This document shows positions 1-7,931 of a stretch of 64,000 nucleotides of DNA, in pieces. Position 1 is the first letter of the stretch; every line of letters begins with the position of its first letter. The notes under the pieces were generated by a model. It saw only the letters and a program-made list of their open reading frames with translations. It made no database searches and had not been told where the DNA came from. A program made the translations under genes and the position numbers. This DNA comes from Chitinophaga arvensicola (lineage in GTDB: Bacteria; Bacteroidota; Bacteroidia; Chitinophagales; Chitinophagaceae): contig NZ_FOJG01000002.1 of NCBI RefSeq assembly GCF_900110835.1, positions 496,001 to 560,000 on the forward strand. The letters are read 5' to 3'.

Positions 1-47
1 GCAAATAAGCGATTGATATCGACAAACAACGGGGCCTTAACCCATCC

Positions 48-55
48 TAACTTTG
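48..55 (+). promoter_or_regulatory. Possible Bacteroidota -7 promoter box
   Basis: TAACTTTG matches the Bacteroidota -7 consensus TAnnTTTG exactly and lies 20 bases before the SDR start codon. I do not see a convincing -33 TTTG at the expected distance, so this is only a candidate promoter for the SDR gene. Confidence 0.35.
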
Positions 56-75
56 TGTAACAAAACACAAATAAG

Positions 76-840
76 ATGGAAAACAACAATAAAATAGCGT
101 TGGTAACCGGTGGAGGCCGGGGTTTAGGTAAGAATATGGCGCTTAAACTCGCAGAGAAAGGGTTAAATGTGATCCTTACTTACAACAGCCGCAAGGAAGA
201 TGCCGAACAGGTGGTATCTCAGATTCAGCAAAGCGGACGGCAAGCGGCAGCCTTACAATTAAATGTTGGTGACCTGAAAAGTTTTGATTCCTTTTTTGAG
301 CAGTTAAAAAAGTTGCTTCACGACGTCTTCAAGGCAGACAAGATTGATTTTTTAATCAACAACGGAGGTATCGGTGGACATGCGCTTATCGAGCAGGTAA
401 CAGAGGAAATGTTTGATGAGTTACTCAATATACACTACAAAGGTGTCTACTTCCTGACACAGAAAGCGATTCCTGTTTTAAATGATGGTGGCGGCATTAT
501 CAATATTTCTTCCGGACTGGCACGCTTCAGTTTACCTGGATCATCTGCCTATGCCTGTATGAAAGGAGCCATTGAAGTATTTACCAGGTATTTGGCAAAA
601 GAACTGGCACCAAGAGGCATCCGGGCAAATACGGTGGCCCCGGGCGCAATAGCTACGGACTTCTCCGGTGGTCGTGTTCGTGACGACGAGCAAACCAACA
701 AAATGGTCAGCAGTATCACAGCGCTGGGACGAGTAGGTTTGCCGGATGATATCGGCGGCGTAGTAGCGTTCTTATGTACGCCGGAAGCCGGATGGATGAC
801 AGCTCAGCGGATCGAGTTGTCAGGCGGCATGCTTATCTAA
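76..840 (+). CDS. SDR family NAD(P)-dependent oxidoreductase (FabG-like)
   Basis: A cytosolic short-chain dehydrogenase/reductase of 254 residues, the usual length for classical SDRs. The Rossmann dinucleotide motif TGGGRGLG is at residues 11-18 and an NNGG segment corresponds to the NNAG motif. The active site is Ser-Ser followed by Y159-x3-K163. The C-terminal region resembles FabG and 3-oxoacyl-ACP reductase-like enzymes, but neighbours do not point to fatty-acid synthesis and the substrate is unknown. It is followed by a strong hairpin terminator and then by an AraC regulator on the same strand. A second SDR/AraC pair lies on the other side of the provirus. Confidence 0.9.
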   Translation: MENNNKIALVTGGGRGLGKNMALKLAEKGLNVILTYNSRKEDAEQVVSQIQQSGRQAAALQLNVGDLKSFDSFFEQLKKLLHDVFKADKIDFLINNGGIGGHALIEQVTEEMFDELLNIHYKGVYFLTQKAIPVLNDGGGIINISSGLARFSLPGSSAYACMKGAIEVFTRYLAKELAPRGIRANTVAPGAIATDFSGGRVRDDEQTNKMVSSITALGRVGLPDDIGGVVAFLCTPEAGWMTAQRIELSGGMLI

Positions 841-846
841 AAAACT

Positions 847-897
847 ATAGAGGATGTGGCTAACGTAATTACTTTTTACGTTAGCCACATCCTCTAT
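847..897. terminator. Rho-independent terminator, perfect 22-bp stem
   Basis: Arms 847-868 and 876-897 are perfectly complementary over 22 bases with a 7-base loop. A-rich sequence precedes and TTTT follows, so it can work in both directions. It ends the SDR transcript. Confidence 0.85.
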
Positions 898-955
898 TTT
901 TCCATCGCGTAAAATCCCGGTTAAAGGTTAAATTTGAATACTACAAACTCATGTC

Positions 956-1861
956 ATGGCAAATTCTTCCATAGATGACTTTTATCAAAAAGCGGCAGCG
1001 AAGCTTCCTGAAGGAATTACGAAGGAAATCGGGCACTTCAACGTGTTTGAAACGGCCACCTTGTTTGATAAGAAAACAGGCAACCGTATCATGCCTTATA
1101 GTCGCCGTGAGTATTATAAAATCAGCCTGATAAAAGGTCGGAACAGAGCCGAGTATGCAGACAAAATTATTGATATTCCGGAGAGCGCATTGCTATTTGC
1201 TACTCCCCGGATTCCTTATCACTGGCTCCCTCAGGATAGTAATCAGTCTGGTTTCTTCTGTATTTTTACAGCAGATTTTCTAACCAAAAGCAAAGTTGGA
1301 GTGGTACTCGATGAACTACCGATTTTCCAGCCAGGTGAATTGCCCGTGTTTCAGCTTTCCGCAGAAGAAACAACAGAGCTGGAATACATCTTCCGGAAAA
1401 TGCAAAAAGAAATTGGGGGTGATTACGCCTATAAGTATGATCTGTTGCGCAACCTGGTGCTGGAGCTTATTCATTATGGACAAAAGCTTCAACCTATGCC
1501 TGCCCAGAAATCTGTTCAGAATGCTTCTGACAGAATTGCTTCCTTGTTCATCGAATTACTGGAAAGACAATTTCCTATTGAATCGCCGCAACAACAACTA
1601 GGACTTCGCTCTGCCAATGATTATGCCACCCGGTTAGCCGTTCACGTTAATCATCTTAATAAGGTATTGAAAGAAATCACCGGCCATACCACAACAGCTA
1701 TCATTAGCAACCGCGTTATCCAGGAAGCCAAGATCCTTTTAAAACAAACGGACTGGAATATTTCTGAAATTGCCTACACGTTAGGTTTCGACGACCTGGC
1801 TCATTTTTCCAACTTCTTTAAGAAACAAACCTCGTTTGCACCACTGGCATTTCGGTCGTAG
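956..1861 (+). CDS. AraC family transcriptional regulator
   Basis: A 301-residue DNA-binding regulator. Residues about 1-170 form an AraC-type sensing domain with conserved blocks such as GHFNVF, YSRREYYKISL and PYHW. Residues about 205-301 carry the two helix-turn-helix motifs, including LKQTDWNISEIAYTLGFDD and HFSNFFKK. A TAAATTTG box at 929-936 could be its -7 promoter element. The protein is clearly paralogous to the AraC encoded at 10405-11310, which has the same length and the same N-terminal blocks. It probably controls the adjacent SDR or a nearby target. The ligand is unknown. Confidence 0.9.
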   Translation: MANSSIDDFYQKAAAKLPEGITKEIGHFNVFETATLFDKKTGNRIMPYSRREYYKISLIKGRNRAEYADKIIDIPESALLFATPRIPYHWLPQDSNQSGFFCIFTADFLTKSKVGVVLDELPIFQPGELPVFQLSAEETTELEYIFRKMQKEIGGDYAYKYDLLRNLVLELIHYGQKLQPMPAQKSVQNASDRIASLFIELLERQFPIESPQQQLGLRSANDYATRLAVHVNHLNKVLKEITGHTTTAIISNRVIQEAKILLKQTDWNISEIAYTLGFDDLAHFSNFFKKQTSFAPLAFRS

Positions 1862-2187
1862 ATATTGCGAAATTTTACCGCGGTTCCCGGAGTTACACTG
1901 AGGAATTGGCGATTGAAATGTGAGCCGTTTGTTAAACCCGAAATCCGGATTAAATAGAAATGGGAGTGAACCTTCAATTCAACAGTCGTGCACCGTTATT
2001 TTTCTTTCCTGTCAGTGAATTCCTTTAAATAAACACCGTCGGAGAATTAGAAATACGCACCACGGGTTAGATATTATATTTATACGCGATTCTCAGCGTG
2101 CTCATTATCATCAGATTTATTCGTTAAAAAGCCAAGTTGCCCCTGGAAAGCTATGGACCTTTTGGTATGGCTTTAAATTGAATCGAA
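1862..2187. other. Intergenic region left of the provirus
   Basis: I see no gene, tRNA, strong terminator or repeat in this host flank between the AraC stop codon and the left Xer site. Confidence 0.5.
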
Positions 2188-2215
2188 TATTCCTATAATT
2201 TATAGTAAAGTAAAC
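2188..2215 (+). other. attL: hybrid dif-like Xer site
   Basis: Laid out as 11+6+11: the XerC-type arm TATTCCTATAA (2188-2198), centre TTTATA (2199-2204) and a diverged XerD-side arm GTAAAGTAAAC (2205-2215). The arm and centre repeat those of the right site (15 bases identical, 2190-2204 and 8957-8971). Only 6 of 11 positions of the right arm agree with TTATGTTAAAT. This arm would come from the phage attachment site. Confidence 0.75.
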
Positions 2216-2406
2216 ACAGGGGGAGAATGTAAAACCTAATTATAATAGCGTGTCTGTAGCCCACTTACACATGATAAGATAGGTATATATGACTGGATAG
2301 TATTAATAATTATTAATATTTAATGTGTTTATTATCCGCCTATTTATCAAGGTGTTATGGTGAAGGTAAAAATATTGCGTCTTTATAAAAACTTTTATTT
2401 TATAAC
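2216..2406. other. Provirus left leader, non-coding
   Basis: AT-rich sequence between attL and the first phage gene. It probably holds the early promoter, but I find no exact TAnnTTTG box with a good -33 element. Confidence 0.35.
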
Positions 2407-2931
2407 ATGACCAATTTAACCCAACCCGTACCGAAGAAAAGGGAATGTATTACTGTCCGTATCAACCAGAATAGAGCACTAAATCAAATTACCCTCGATT
2501 ACCGTTTAAATGAGTTCTACGAAGATTTACAGGTGGAACTAAAGGGGGACTGTGAAGATTCGATCAAACAGGCCGCCAGACTGCGGAAATTCTCAGATGA
2601 TATGCAGCATAACTACTGTGTACTTATTCATCGTTTGATATGGCAGGAGGGAGCTGGCCACGCAAATAAGCGGGCTTTTATGAAATTCCTCCAATACCAT
2701 GATGTGCAAGCCCAATCTGTGCATAACAGATGTATTTTCCTACCTCGTTACAAAATGCCTAATCAGCAGAAAGCTGATAGACTTGTTTTCATGGATGACG
2801 GAACAGTTACTATTATCCCTAAGCATGACAAGTTTAGTGTAAATGTCCGGTACTATGAAAGCCGTCACTTTTACAAAAAGCTGGCCCGCTACATTGGTAT
2901 TCCTGATTTAGAAGTAGTACACCGTCTTTGA
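2407..2931 (+). CDS. Hypothetical phage protein upstream of Rep
   Basis: A 174-residue protein I do not recognise. It is mixed alpha/beta and basic overall, with no signal peptide or membrane segment. The ATG lies just after an AT-rich leader. It is the first gene of the provirus, 73 bases before the replication initiator and separated from it by a 9-bp hairpin. Its place suggests an early function such as replication or control, but no motif supports a specific role. Confidence 0.7.
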   Translation: MTNLTQPVPKKRECITVRINQNRALNQITLDYRLNEFYEDLQVELKGDCEDSIKQAARLRKFSDDMQHNYCVLIHRLIWQEGAGHANKRAFMKFLQYHDVQAQSVHNRCIFLPRYKMPNQQKADRLVFMDDGTVTIIPKHDKFSVNVRYYESRHFYKKLARYIGIPDLEVVHRL

Positions 2932-2933
2932 CA

Positions 2934-2957
2934 ACTCCCGTTAAGTAAAACGGGAGT
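2934..2957. promoter_or_regulatory. Hairpin between the first phage gene and rep
   Basis: ACTCCCGTT (2934-2942) and AACGGGAGT (2949-2957) form a 9-bp perfect stem with a 6-base loop. No T-run follows. It could be an attenuator controlling rep, a Rep-binding site or part of a replication origin. Confidence 0.5.
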
Positions 2958-3004
2958 AACTCTGCCAACAAACTTAGATCAACGCACAAAAAGGCGTTTA
3001 TCTT

Positions 3005-4111
3005 ATGAATTATGTTCATGCTATTGATTGGCTGCAAATCCACGTCAAATGCCCTGTTGCCATCCAGGCGAAAGATAATTTTACCTATCATACCGAAAAA
3101 ACCGACTATCAAACCAGGCAATTCCGCGAAGTCTACGAGATTAGCGTTTTAATGCCGTCCGGTGCCTATGAACGGTGTGCAGTGCTTGCTTGCAAGCCGC
3201 ACGCCGCCTTCCTGGGCGGAGATATGGGGTTACTAAAGATTGAAAACAAATTTCTCTATCAATCCGACCTCAAACAATTTGTAGTTGCCCTGTTGGAGCA
3301 ATACCATTTCAAATTTCACTCTATTAGCCGCCTTGATTTGGCCCTCGATTTCACCAGCTTTAACGGCGGCCTTCCTCCGGAAGATTTAATCAAAAATTTC
3401 CTACAGGAAAAATGGCTTAAAAAGCATAAGGCAAAATTTACCGTTGTGGGGGATCATATGGAGCGCAACGCTTACGAATACCTGCGCTTTGGTGCCAAAA
3501 CAAGTGAGATAAACTATTACATGTACAATAAATCCAAAGAACTCGATTTTAACAAGGATAAGCCCTGGATACGTGCAATGTGGGAACAGGCAGGTTTTCA
3601 TCCGGATGCCCAGGTATGGCGTTTAGAATTCAGCATGAAAAGTTCGTGCAAAGAATTGGTAGACTATGACTTTGGAGAAGTAATACCGGTAAAGGCCTTG
3701 GCTATTATTGATGGTGATAACAGTTTTACTTTATTCCGCACCCTATTTTATAAGCATTTCACTTTCGTTCGTAATACCAATGGTAACCGGAAAGATCGGA
3801 TGAACGAGGTGGATTTGTTGACCCTTGAAAAACCCAATACAGTAGTGTTGCGCCTTACGGAGAAGATGGAAAGCACCCGCATGGATAAGGTGGTAATTAA
3901 GCGCATGGAAGCTCATAACCAGTATGTCCGTACAATTGATAAAAATTACTACCTCTATGGGGCTAAAATCCTTATGGAATACCTGATTCAGAGGAATTTA
4001 ATTGAATGGTATTTGCAACATTTCCCCGGAGGAAGCGCTGAACTGTCTGTGCTGGGTAGAAAAGCCGGATTGATTACAGATGAATATTTACAGCAAGGAC
4101 TTTATGAATAG
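3005..4111 (+). CDS. Rolling-circle replication initiation protein (gene II/X-type)
   Basis: A 368-residue initiator expected to nick the double-stranded replicative form and start rolling-circle synthesis. The characteristic blocks are RLDLALDF (residues 109-116), a stretch at 159-180 with YLRFGAK and YYMYNKSKEL, and WRLEFSM (205-211). These match the Phage_CRI (PF05144) and Rep_trans type of initiator found in filamentous phages, FLiP-like phages and small plasmids. The start ATG lies 73 bases after the preceding stop. The catalytic tyrosine cannot be assigned with certainty; several occur after residue 160. The family call rests on motif recognition, not a search. Confidence 0.85.
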   Translation: MNYVHAIDWLQIHVKCPVAIQAKDNFTYHTEKTDYQTRQFREVYEISVLMPSGAYERCAVLACKPHAAFLGGDMGLLKIENKFLYQSDLKQFVVALLEQYHFKFHSISRLDLALDFTSFNGGLPPEDLIKNFLQEKWLKKHKAKFTVVGDHMERNAYEYLRFGAKTSEINYYMYNKSKELDFNKDKPWIRAMWEQAGFHPDAQVWRLEFSMKSSCKELVDYDFGEVIPVKALAIIDGDNSFTLFRTLFYKHFTFVRNTNGNRKDRMNEVDLLTLEKPNTVVLRLTEKMESTRMDKVVIKRMEAHNQYVRTIDKNYYLYGAKILMEYLIQRNLIEWYLQHFPGGSAELSVLGRKAGLITDEYLQQGLYE

Positions 4112-4129
4112 GTTATAAAATTCGATAGT

Positions 4130-4330
4130 ATGACAAACATCAGCATTAAAGTATTGACCCACAAGGATTACCGCGCAATTTTTGGCATTTCAATAAAAAC
4201 TGCAAAGACCTGGATTTCAGAAGATCGTAAAAAAATTGGTTCTAAGCGTATTACAGACCATCATTTAAAACACCTTTACGGGTTGTCGCTAGAGCCTGAA
4301 AGGGTAGAAATTGGGGCTAAAAGGGGCTAA
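4130..4330 (+). CDS. Small helix-turn-helix DNA-binding protein
   Basis: A 66-residue basic protein. Residues 9-35 (LTHKDYRAIFGISIKTAKTW and following) look like a helix-turn-helix of the excisionase/MerR-like or replication-control type. It starts 18 bases after rep and lies before the structural operon, a suitable place for a copy-number or early/late switch regulator. The function is inferred from size, charge and position. Confidence 0.65.
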   Translation: MTNISIKVLTHKDYRAIFGISIKTAKTWISEDRKKIGSKRITDHHLKHLYGLSLEPERVEIGAKRG

Positions 4331-4393
4331 TGTGGCCCATATTCGTATATGCTTGTAGGTTGCTTATTGGTTCTTTGTGGAAACAAAATACAA

Positions 4394-5104
4394 ATGAAAC
4401 TATTAAGCAACTTTACAGGGAGTTCTAAGGATGATATTTACCTTCAATCTTCCGCCCATGCCGTGGGATTTTGGCTTTCAGATCCGACCGGCCTTAATTT
4501 ATCTACTATCAATCTTAAGATTGATTTCTTTTCAAAAAATCGCGGTTCTAAAGAGATTTACCCGCGAATGCCTTTGTCTGTTGCGTTTGAGATGAACACT
4601 TTTGAAGAAGGTTTTTACCTCCATGATGCCAACATCGCAAAGGGTATGATTAAACTTTCTCCTGATGGTAGCCTACACCTGGAGGAAGGCGAATATATCA
4701 AAATCAGTTTTGAGGGAGCAAAGGAAACTAATGTAATGAACATTAGTTCAATCGACGCGCCTATACTCAGCGCCACTTACAAGGCGATTAGTGCGGTTAC
4801 CATCACCGGGCAAACCAAAGACCTGAATGTCCAGGATAGTTCAATGTTGCATCTGCCAATTTCAAAAATTGATGAAATCGACATCGTGTATCCTACAAAG
4901 ACGGTAAAGTATTCCGGTATTGAATTGGAGTACCTGGGGCGTGCAATCAATGACCTGGTAAGCGTTAACCTTGCTGGTACTGCGGTTGTTGCTGGCTTTG
5001 AAAATTATGTATCCCTGTCCTGCTATGATGCCTATAAAGTAGCCATCACTCCGAAAACTTACGATCCGTTCGTAATATTCACTGAAAAACATAAATCGTT
5101 CTAA
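4394..5104 (+). CDS. Beta-rich phage structural protein, capsid candidate
   Basis: A 236-residue protein of alternating hydrophobic pattern that predicts mostly beta strands, with no membrane segment in the mature part. I chose ATG 4394. An in-frame ATG at 4349 would add a short hydrophobic Cys-containing leader (MLVGCLLVLC), which is the alternative. It is the first gene of the coupled operon and its stop codon directly abuts the next start. A double or single jelly-roll capsid protein would be expected at such a place in a FLiP-like genome. I cannot confirm the fold from sequence alone. Confidence 0.6.
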   Translation: MKLLSNFTGSSKDDIYLQSSAHAVGFWLSDPTGLNLSTINLKIDFFSKNRGSKEIYPRMPLSVAFEMNTFEEGFYLHDANIAKGMIKLSPDGSLHLEEGEYIKISFEGAKETNVMNISSIDAPILSATYKAISAVTITGQTKDLNVQDSSMLHLPISKIDEIDIVYPTKTVKYSGIELEYLGRAINDLVSVNLAGTAVVAGFENYVSLSCYDAYKVAITPKTYDPFVIFTEKHKSF

Positions 5105-5530
5105 ATGTCATTTCTCGGAAATCTCTTTAAACGTAAACCTGGTGGTACTGTCCTGGGAAACATATTACGTAAAACAGGCAGTACAGTTGCGGGCATAATT
5201 CCGTTTGTCGGGGGCGTAGCATCCAAAATAGTCGGCCAGGGTGCTATGATGATTAGCCAAGAGGATGCGGATAAACGCGACCTGTCGGATGCGGATTTCA
5301 TGGCAAAATATGGGGTCCAAAAGGACGGCCGACCGATACCCGTTTTCAATACAGCAGGTCAGGCAATGCTGGCTACTGCTGGCGCTGGCGCTGTTGCTGG
5401 TGCAAATGCTGCCATCACAGGTATGCAAGCAACACAATCTGACGCCTGGAAGTACCTTAAATGGTTGCCTGTTGTGGGTTTGGCGTTTCTCATTTACAAA
5501 GTTTACAATAACAAAAAAAAGCGTAGATAA
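5105..5530 (+). CDS. Phage membrane protein with Ala/Gly-rich core
   Basis: A 141-residue protein with three parts: a basic N-terminus (FKRKPGG), a Gly/Ala-rich middle with a hydrophobic stretch at about residues 88-110, and a C-terminal membrane span (WLPVVGLAFLIYKVY) ending in NKKKRR. The start abuts the preceding stop. The stop overlaps the next start as TAATG. The pattern fits a virion membrane protein. No homologue is recognised. Confidence 0.65.
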   Translation: MSFLGNLFKRKPGGTVLGNILRKTGSTVAGIIPFVGGVASKIVGQGAMMISQEDADKRDLSDADFMAKYGVQKDGRPIPVFNTAGQAMLATAGAGAVAGANAAITGMQATQSDAWKYLKWLPVVGLAFLIYKVYNNKKKRR

Positions 5531-5637
5531 TGGATAAGATAAAAGAATTTTTAGCCACCACACCTGGCAAAGTATCTGCGGCACTCGCTGCCGTCCTGGT
5601 AATCGTTTATTTCATCAGAAAAAACAAACGTAGATAA
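5530..5637 (+). CDS. 35-residue single-span phage membrane protein
   Basis: A very short gene with an amphipathic N-terminus, one hydrophobic span (AALAAVLVIVYFI) and a basic tail (RKNKRR). It overlaps both neighbours through TAATG junctions (5528-5532 and 5635-5639), which argues strongly for translation. The layout resembles a pVIII-like minor coat or a membrane protein of the virion. Too short for family assignment. Confidence 0.65.
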   Translation: MDKIKEFLATTPGKVSAALAAVLVIVYFIRKNKRR

Positions 5638-6056
5638 TGGCTTATAGCAATTACAACCGGGGCGGGTATTCCCGTGGTAGCTACGGTAGAAGATCAAATT
5701 ACAGCTATGCTGGTAGACCTACACAAAAAAGAAAAAAAAGCGGCTGTAAAATGCGTAGCGGCTGGACTTCCAGGAGAACTGGCGAACGTGTAGATGATAA
5801 TTTGCTGACTGGCTGGAATAAAAGTAAATCCCGTGGCTTTATCACTTTCGTTGCAATTCCGCGCAAAGAGCGTGAAACGAGTAATGCGAATTTTGAGCAT
5901 TGGGTGGTTAGTGTGTCATTTTCTACCGGAAAGAAAACGTTTACAGGGTTCTATAACATTAACCGAAGGCTCTTAACCATTCCGGATTTAGGTATGGTTG
6001 CAAACCCTAACGCCCCCAATGGTGGCTATTTTGGAACCTTCAAAAAAAGCAAGTAA
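5637..6056 (+). CDS. Basic Arg/Gly/Tyr-rich phage protein, possible DNA-binding
   Basis: A 139-residue basic protein. Residues 1-40 are rich in Arg, Gly, Ser and Tyr (NRGGYSRGSYGRRSNYSYAG) and then Lys/Arg. Residues 45-139 look like a small beta domain. The low-complexity cationic head suggests binding of the ssDNA genome or an internal virion role. The start overlaps the previous stop as TAATG. Confidence 0.65.
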   Translation: MAYSNYNRGGYSRGSYGRRSNYSYAGRPTQKRKKSGCKMRSGWTSRRTGERVDDNLLTGWNKSKSRGFITFVAIPRKERETSNANFEHWVVSVSFSTGKKTFTGFYNINRRLLTIPDLGMVANPNAPNGGYFGTFKKSK

Positions 6057-6059
6057 GCA

Positions 6060-6197
6060 ATGAAAAGTGTTTTCAAACTATTGAAATATGCAGGGGTGAT
6101 TATCATTGTCCTGGAAGCCGTTAAAACGGTAATGACAAAGGTTTCCACTGAATACCCTGAATTAATGGAATCTAAACCAGGCGATAATGCTAAGTAG
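6060..6197 (+). CDS. 45-residue single-span phage membrane protein
   Basis: ATG at 6060 follows the previous stop by three bases. The protein has a short basic head (MKSVFKLLKY), a hydrophobic span (AGVIIIVLEAV) and a polar tail rich in Glu, Lys and Pro. Its end overlaps the start of the transglycosylase gene by 11 bases. It is a likely virion or lysis accessory membrane protein. No family is recognised. Confidence 0.55.
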   Translation: MKSVFKLLKYAGVIIIVLEAVKTVMTKVSTEYPELMESKPGDNAK

Positions 6198-6771
6198 TTA
6201 CGAATTAAACCTATTATTAGCAGTAGAACAGCGTTTATCCTTTCCAGCACTCAGTTTAGTTAAAAGTATTGCCTTTGAAACGGGCGGTACTTTTAATCCT
6301 GCTATAAAGAATAAGCAGAGCGGTGCTACCGGGTTAATTCAATTCCTGGAAAGCACGGCAGAAGGGATTGAAAAAGGGCTATACCTGCGTTTACCGAAAA
6401 TGACATTCCAGGAGCAACTGACTTACGTAGAAAAGTATTTCCTGCAATGGAAAAAAACGTTTCCCCTGCCGCCGCGAGAAGCCTTTGACGTTTACGCCTT
6501 AATGTTACACCCTGCCTTATTTAACAAACCGGATGATACTGTCTTTGCCATTTCTGGTACAAAACGCTTTGACTGGAACAGGGCATTTGACCTGGACGGT
6601 AACGGTACAATTACAAAGGGTGAGGTAAAGAAAAAGTGGACAGCCGCAACAGATAAGTTAATGACCAGTAGCCGCATACCGATTACAACGGTAACAGCAA
6701 ATGGCTTTATCCTAATATCTGTTGCAGTATTCCTGGCCGCTATGTATTACATTCTAAACTTACCACGATGA
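6187..6771 (+). CDS. Lytic transglycosylase with EF-hand loop and membrane anchor
   Basis: A 194-residue protein that should cleave peptidoglycan during entry or release. The SLT-type core is visible at residues 27-58: catalytic Glu31 in FETGGTFNP, then SGATGLIQF and a Ser-Thr-Ala. A complete 12-residue EF-hand-type loop, DLDGNGTITKGE, follows at 135-146. A C-terminal hydrophobic span at about 168-188 would anchor it in a membrane. This order is unusual for secreted transglycosylases and suits an enzyme carried in the membrane of a virion. It overlaps its neighbours on both sides, by 11 and 4 bases. Confidence 0.8.
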   Translation: MLSSYELNLLLAVEQRLSFPALSLVKSIAFETGGTFNPAIKNKQSGATGLIQFLESTAEGIEKGLYLRLPKMTFQEQLTYVEKYFLQWKKTFPLPPREAFDVYALMLHPALFNKPDDTVFAISGTKRFDWNRAFDLDGNGTITKGEVKKKWTAATDKLMTSSRIPITTVTANGFILISVAVFLAAMYYILNLPR

Positions 6772-7208
6772 GGAAAAAACAAGACTGGCAAAAGTATCTG
6801 ATATATTGCGGGTTACTATTTATCGCTTACAACTTGTTTAAAGGCCTTAAGGCCGCAGGTGCTGCTGTTAGCAGCCTTGCAGAACTTGACGCCCTGGCAA
6901 CTGCCAGTAATGTAAACAAGGAAAGAATAGCAGTTTGTAAAGATGTTGCTGCAAAGGTGGAAAAAGCCATTTGGAACTACCACGATCTTTTTGGCATCCT
7001 CCCAATTACAGATTGGAAATTTAACGAGGATGAACCAGCAGTAATCCAAAATCTAAACCGGTTAAACACAACAGAAGAGGCAAAACTGACCAGTCAATTT
7101 TACGCGCAAGTTGCGAGGGGAAACAGTTTGAAAGCGGATGTAAAGAAGTATCTAAATAGCGCGGAACAGGCACAAATCAACATTACAGTAATAAATTCTC
7201 TTGACTGA
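6768..7208 (+). CDS. Phage protein with N-terminal membrane span
   Basis: 146 residues. Residues 10-25 are hydrophobic (YLIYCGLLFIAYNLF) and the rest is helical and charged, with further Ala-rich segments. The start overlaps the transglycosylase stop (ATGA) and the stop overlaps the next start (TGATG), so expression is coupled. A structural or entry role is inferred from position only. Confidence 0.6.
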   Translation: MRKKQDWQKYLIYCGLLFIAYNLFKGLKAAGAAVSSLAELDALATASNVNKERIAVCKDVAAKVEKAIWNYHDLFGILPITDWKFNEDEPAVIQNLNRLNTTEEAKLTSQFYAQVARGNSLKADVKKYLNSAEQAQINITVINSLD

Positions 7209-7924
7209 TGCACAACAACAACTATACATTTAATGATCAATTCTTTGCTCACATACGCGCTCCAAAGTATCAACTACAGAAGGTTACAGCCGTATTGAAA
7301 GGATTATCAATTTTTCCAACTTTGGAGAATATCTATTTGTCTTTTGTTGACAGGCAATACCTGTATTACACTGCTGCAGCAAAGGGGCTTACTGTGCATA
7401 GTACTGAAATAGTAAGCAATTCAGCGGAAGATTCTTTTGTCAGAGGTGCTGTAATGATTCTAAACATTCCCGCTGAACTTCCAAACGTAATGAGGGTTAG
7501 AGGGTTGGTAGTGCCGTATTCATTAGCGGAAAAATTGAATCCGTGGGATGTAATGGGCATGGAAGGAAACATCCACCAATTAGAAACTGTCAACTACTAT
7601 CAGGATGATTACGGTCAGTGTGTGCATTCCTCGGCAGACTCGCACGGAGGTGCGGGGGAGAGCCACCCCAGTGGAATTATTAGGTTTGGTGTAATGTTCC
7701 AGGAGGAACAATTGCGATCAAGTATTTTTGAAAAAGACACGTATACTTATACAGTTGACTATAAACATGTGTATGTTTCGCCGGTTCATCCTCATAATTC
7801 AGTTGTTGAAGCAATGAAAACTCAATGCTGGCCTGGTAACCTGGACGTGTCCATATTACACAGAGATGCAGGAACTTATGAAGTAGAAAAAAAAGGGGAG
7901 CATATTTTGTTTCGTGTTCTATAG
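7208..7924 (+). CDS. Second beta-rich phage protein, capsid or spike candidate
   Basis: A 238-residue, mainly beta-type protein with no membrane span, the last gene of the coupled operon. A Ser/His/Gly-rich segment at about residues 139-157 is encoded by an unusually GC-rich stretch (7630-7675) that can form small hairpins, so this part of the gene may also act as a DNA or RNA element. It may be the major capsid protein or a vertex/spike protein, with the 4394-5104 product in the other role. I cannot decide which. Confidence 0.6.
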   Translation: MHNNNYTFNDQFFAHIRAPKYQLQKVTAVLKGLSIFPTLENIYLSFVDRQYLYYTAAAKGLTVHSTEIVSNSAEDSFVRGAVMILNIPAELPNVMRVRGLVVPYSLAEKLNPWDVMGMEGNIHQLETVNYYQDDYGQCVHSSADSHGGAGESHPSGIIRFGVMFQEEQLRSSIFEKDTYTYTVDYKHVYVSPVHPHNSVVEAMKTQCWPGNLDVSILHRDAGTYEVEKKGEHILFRVL

Positions 7925-7931
7925 TTGCTAT

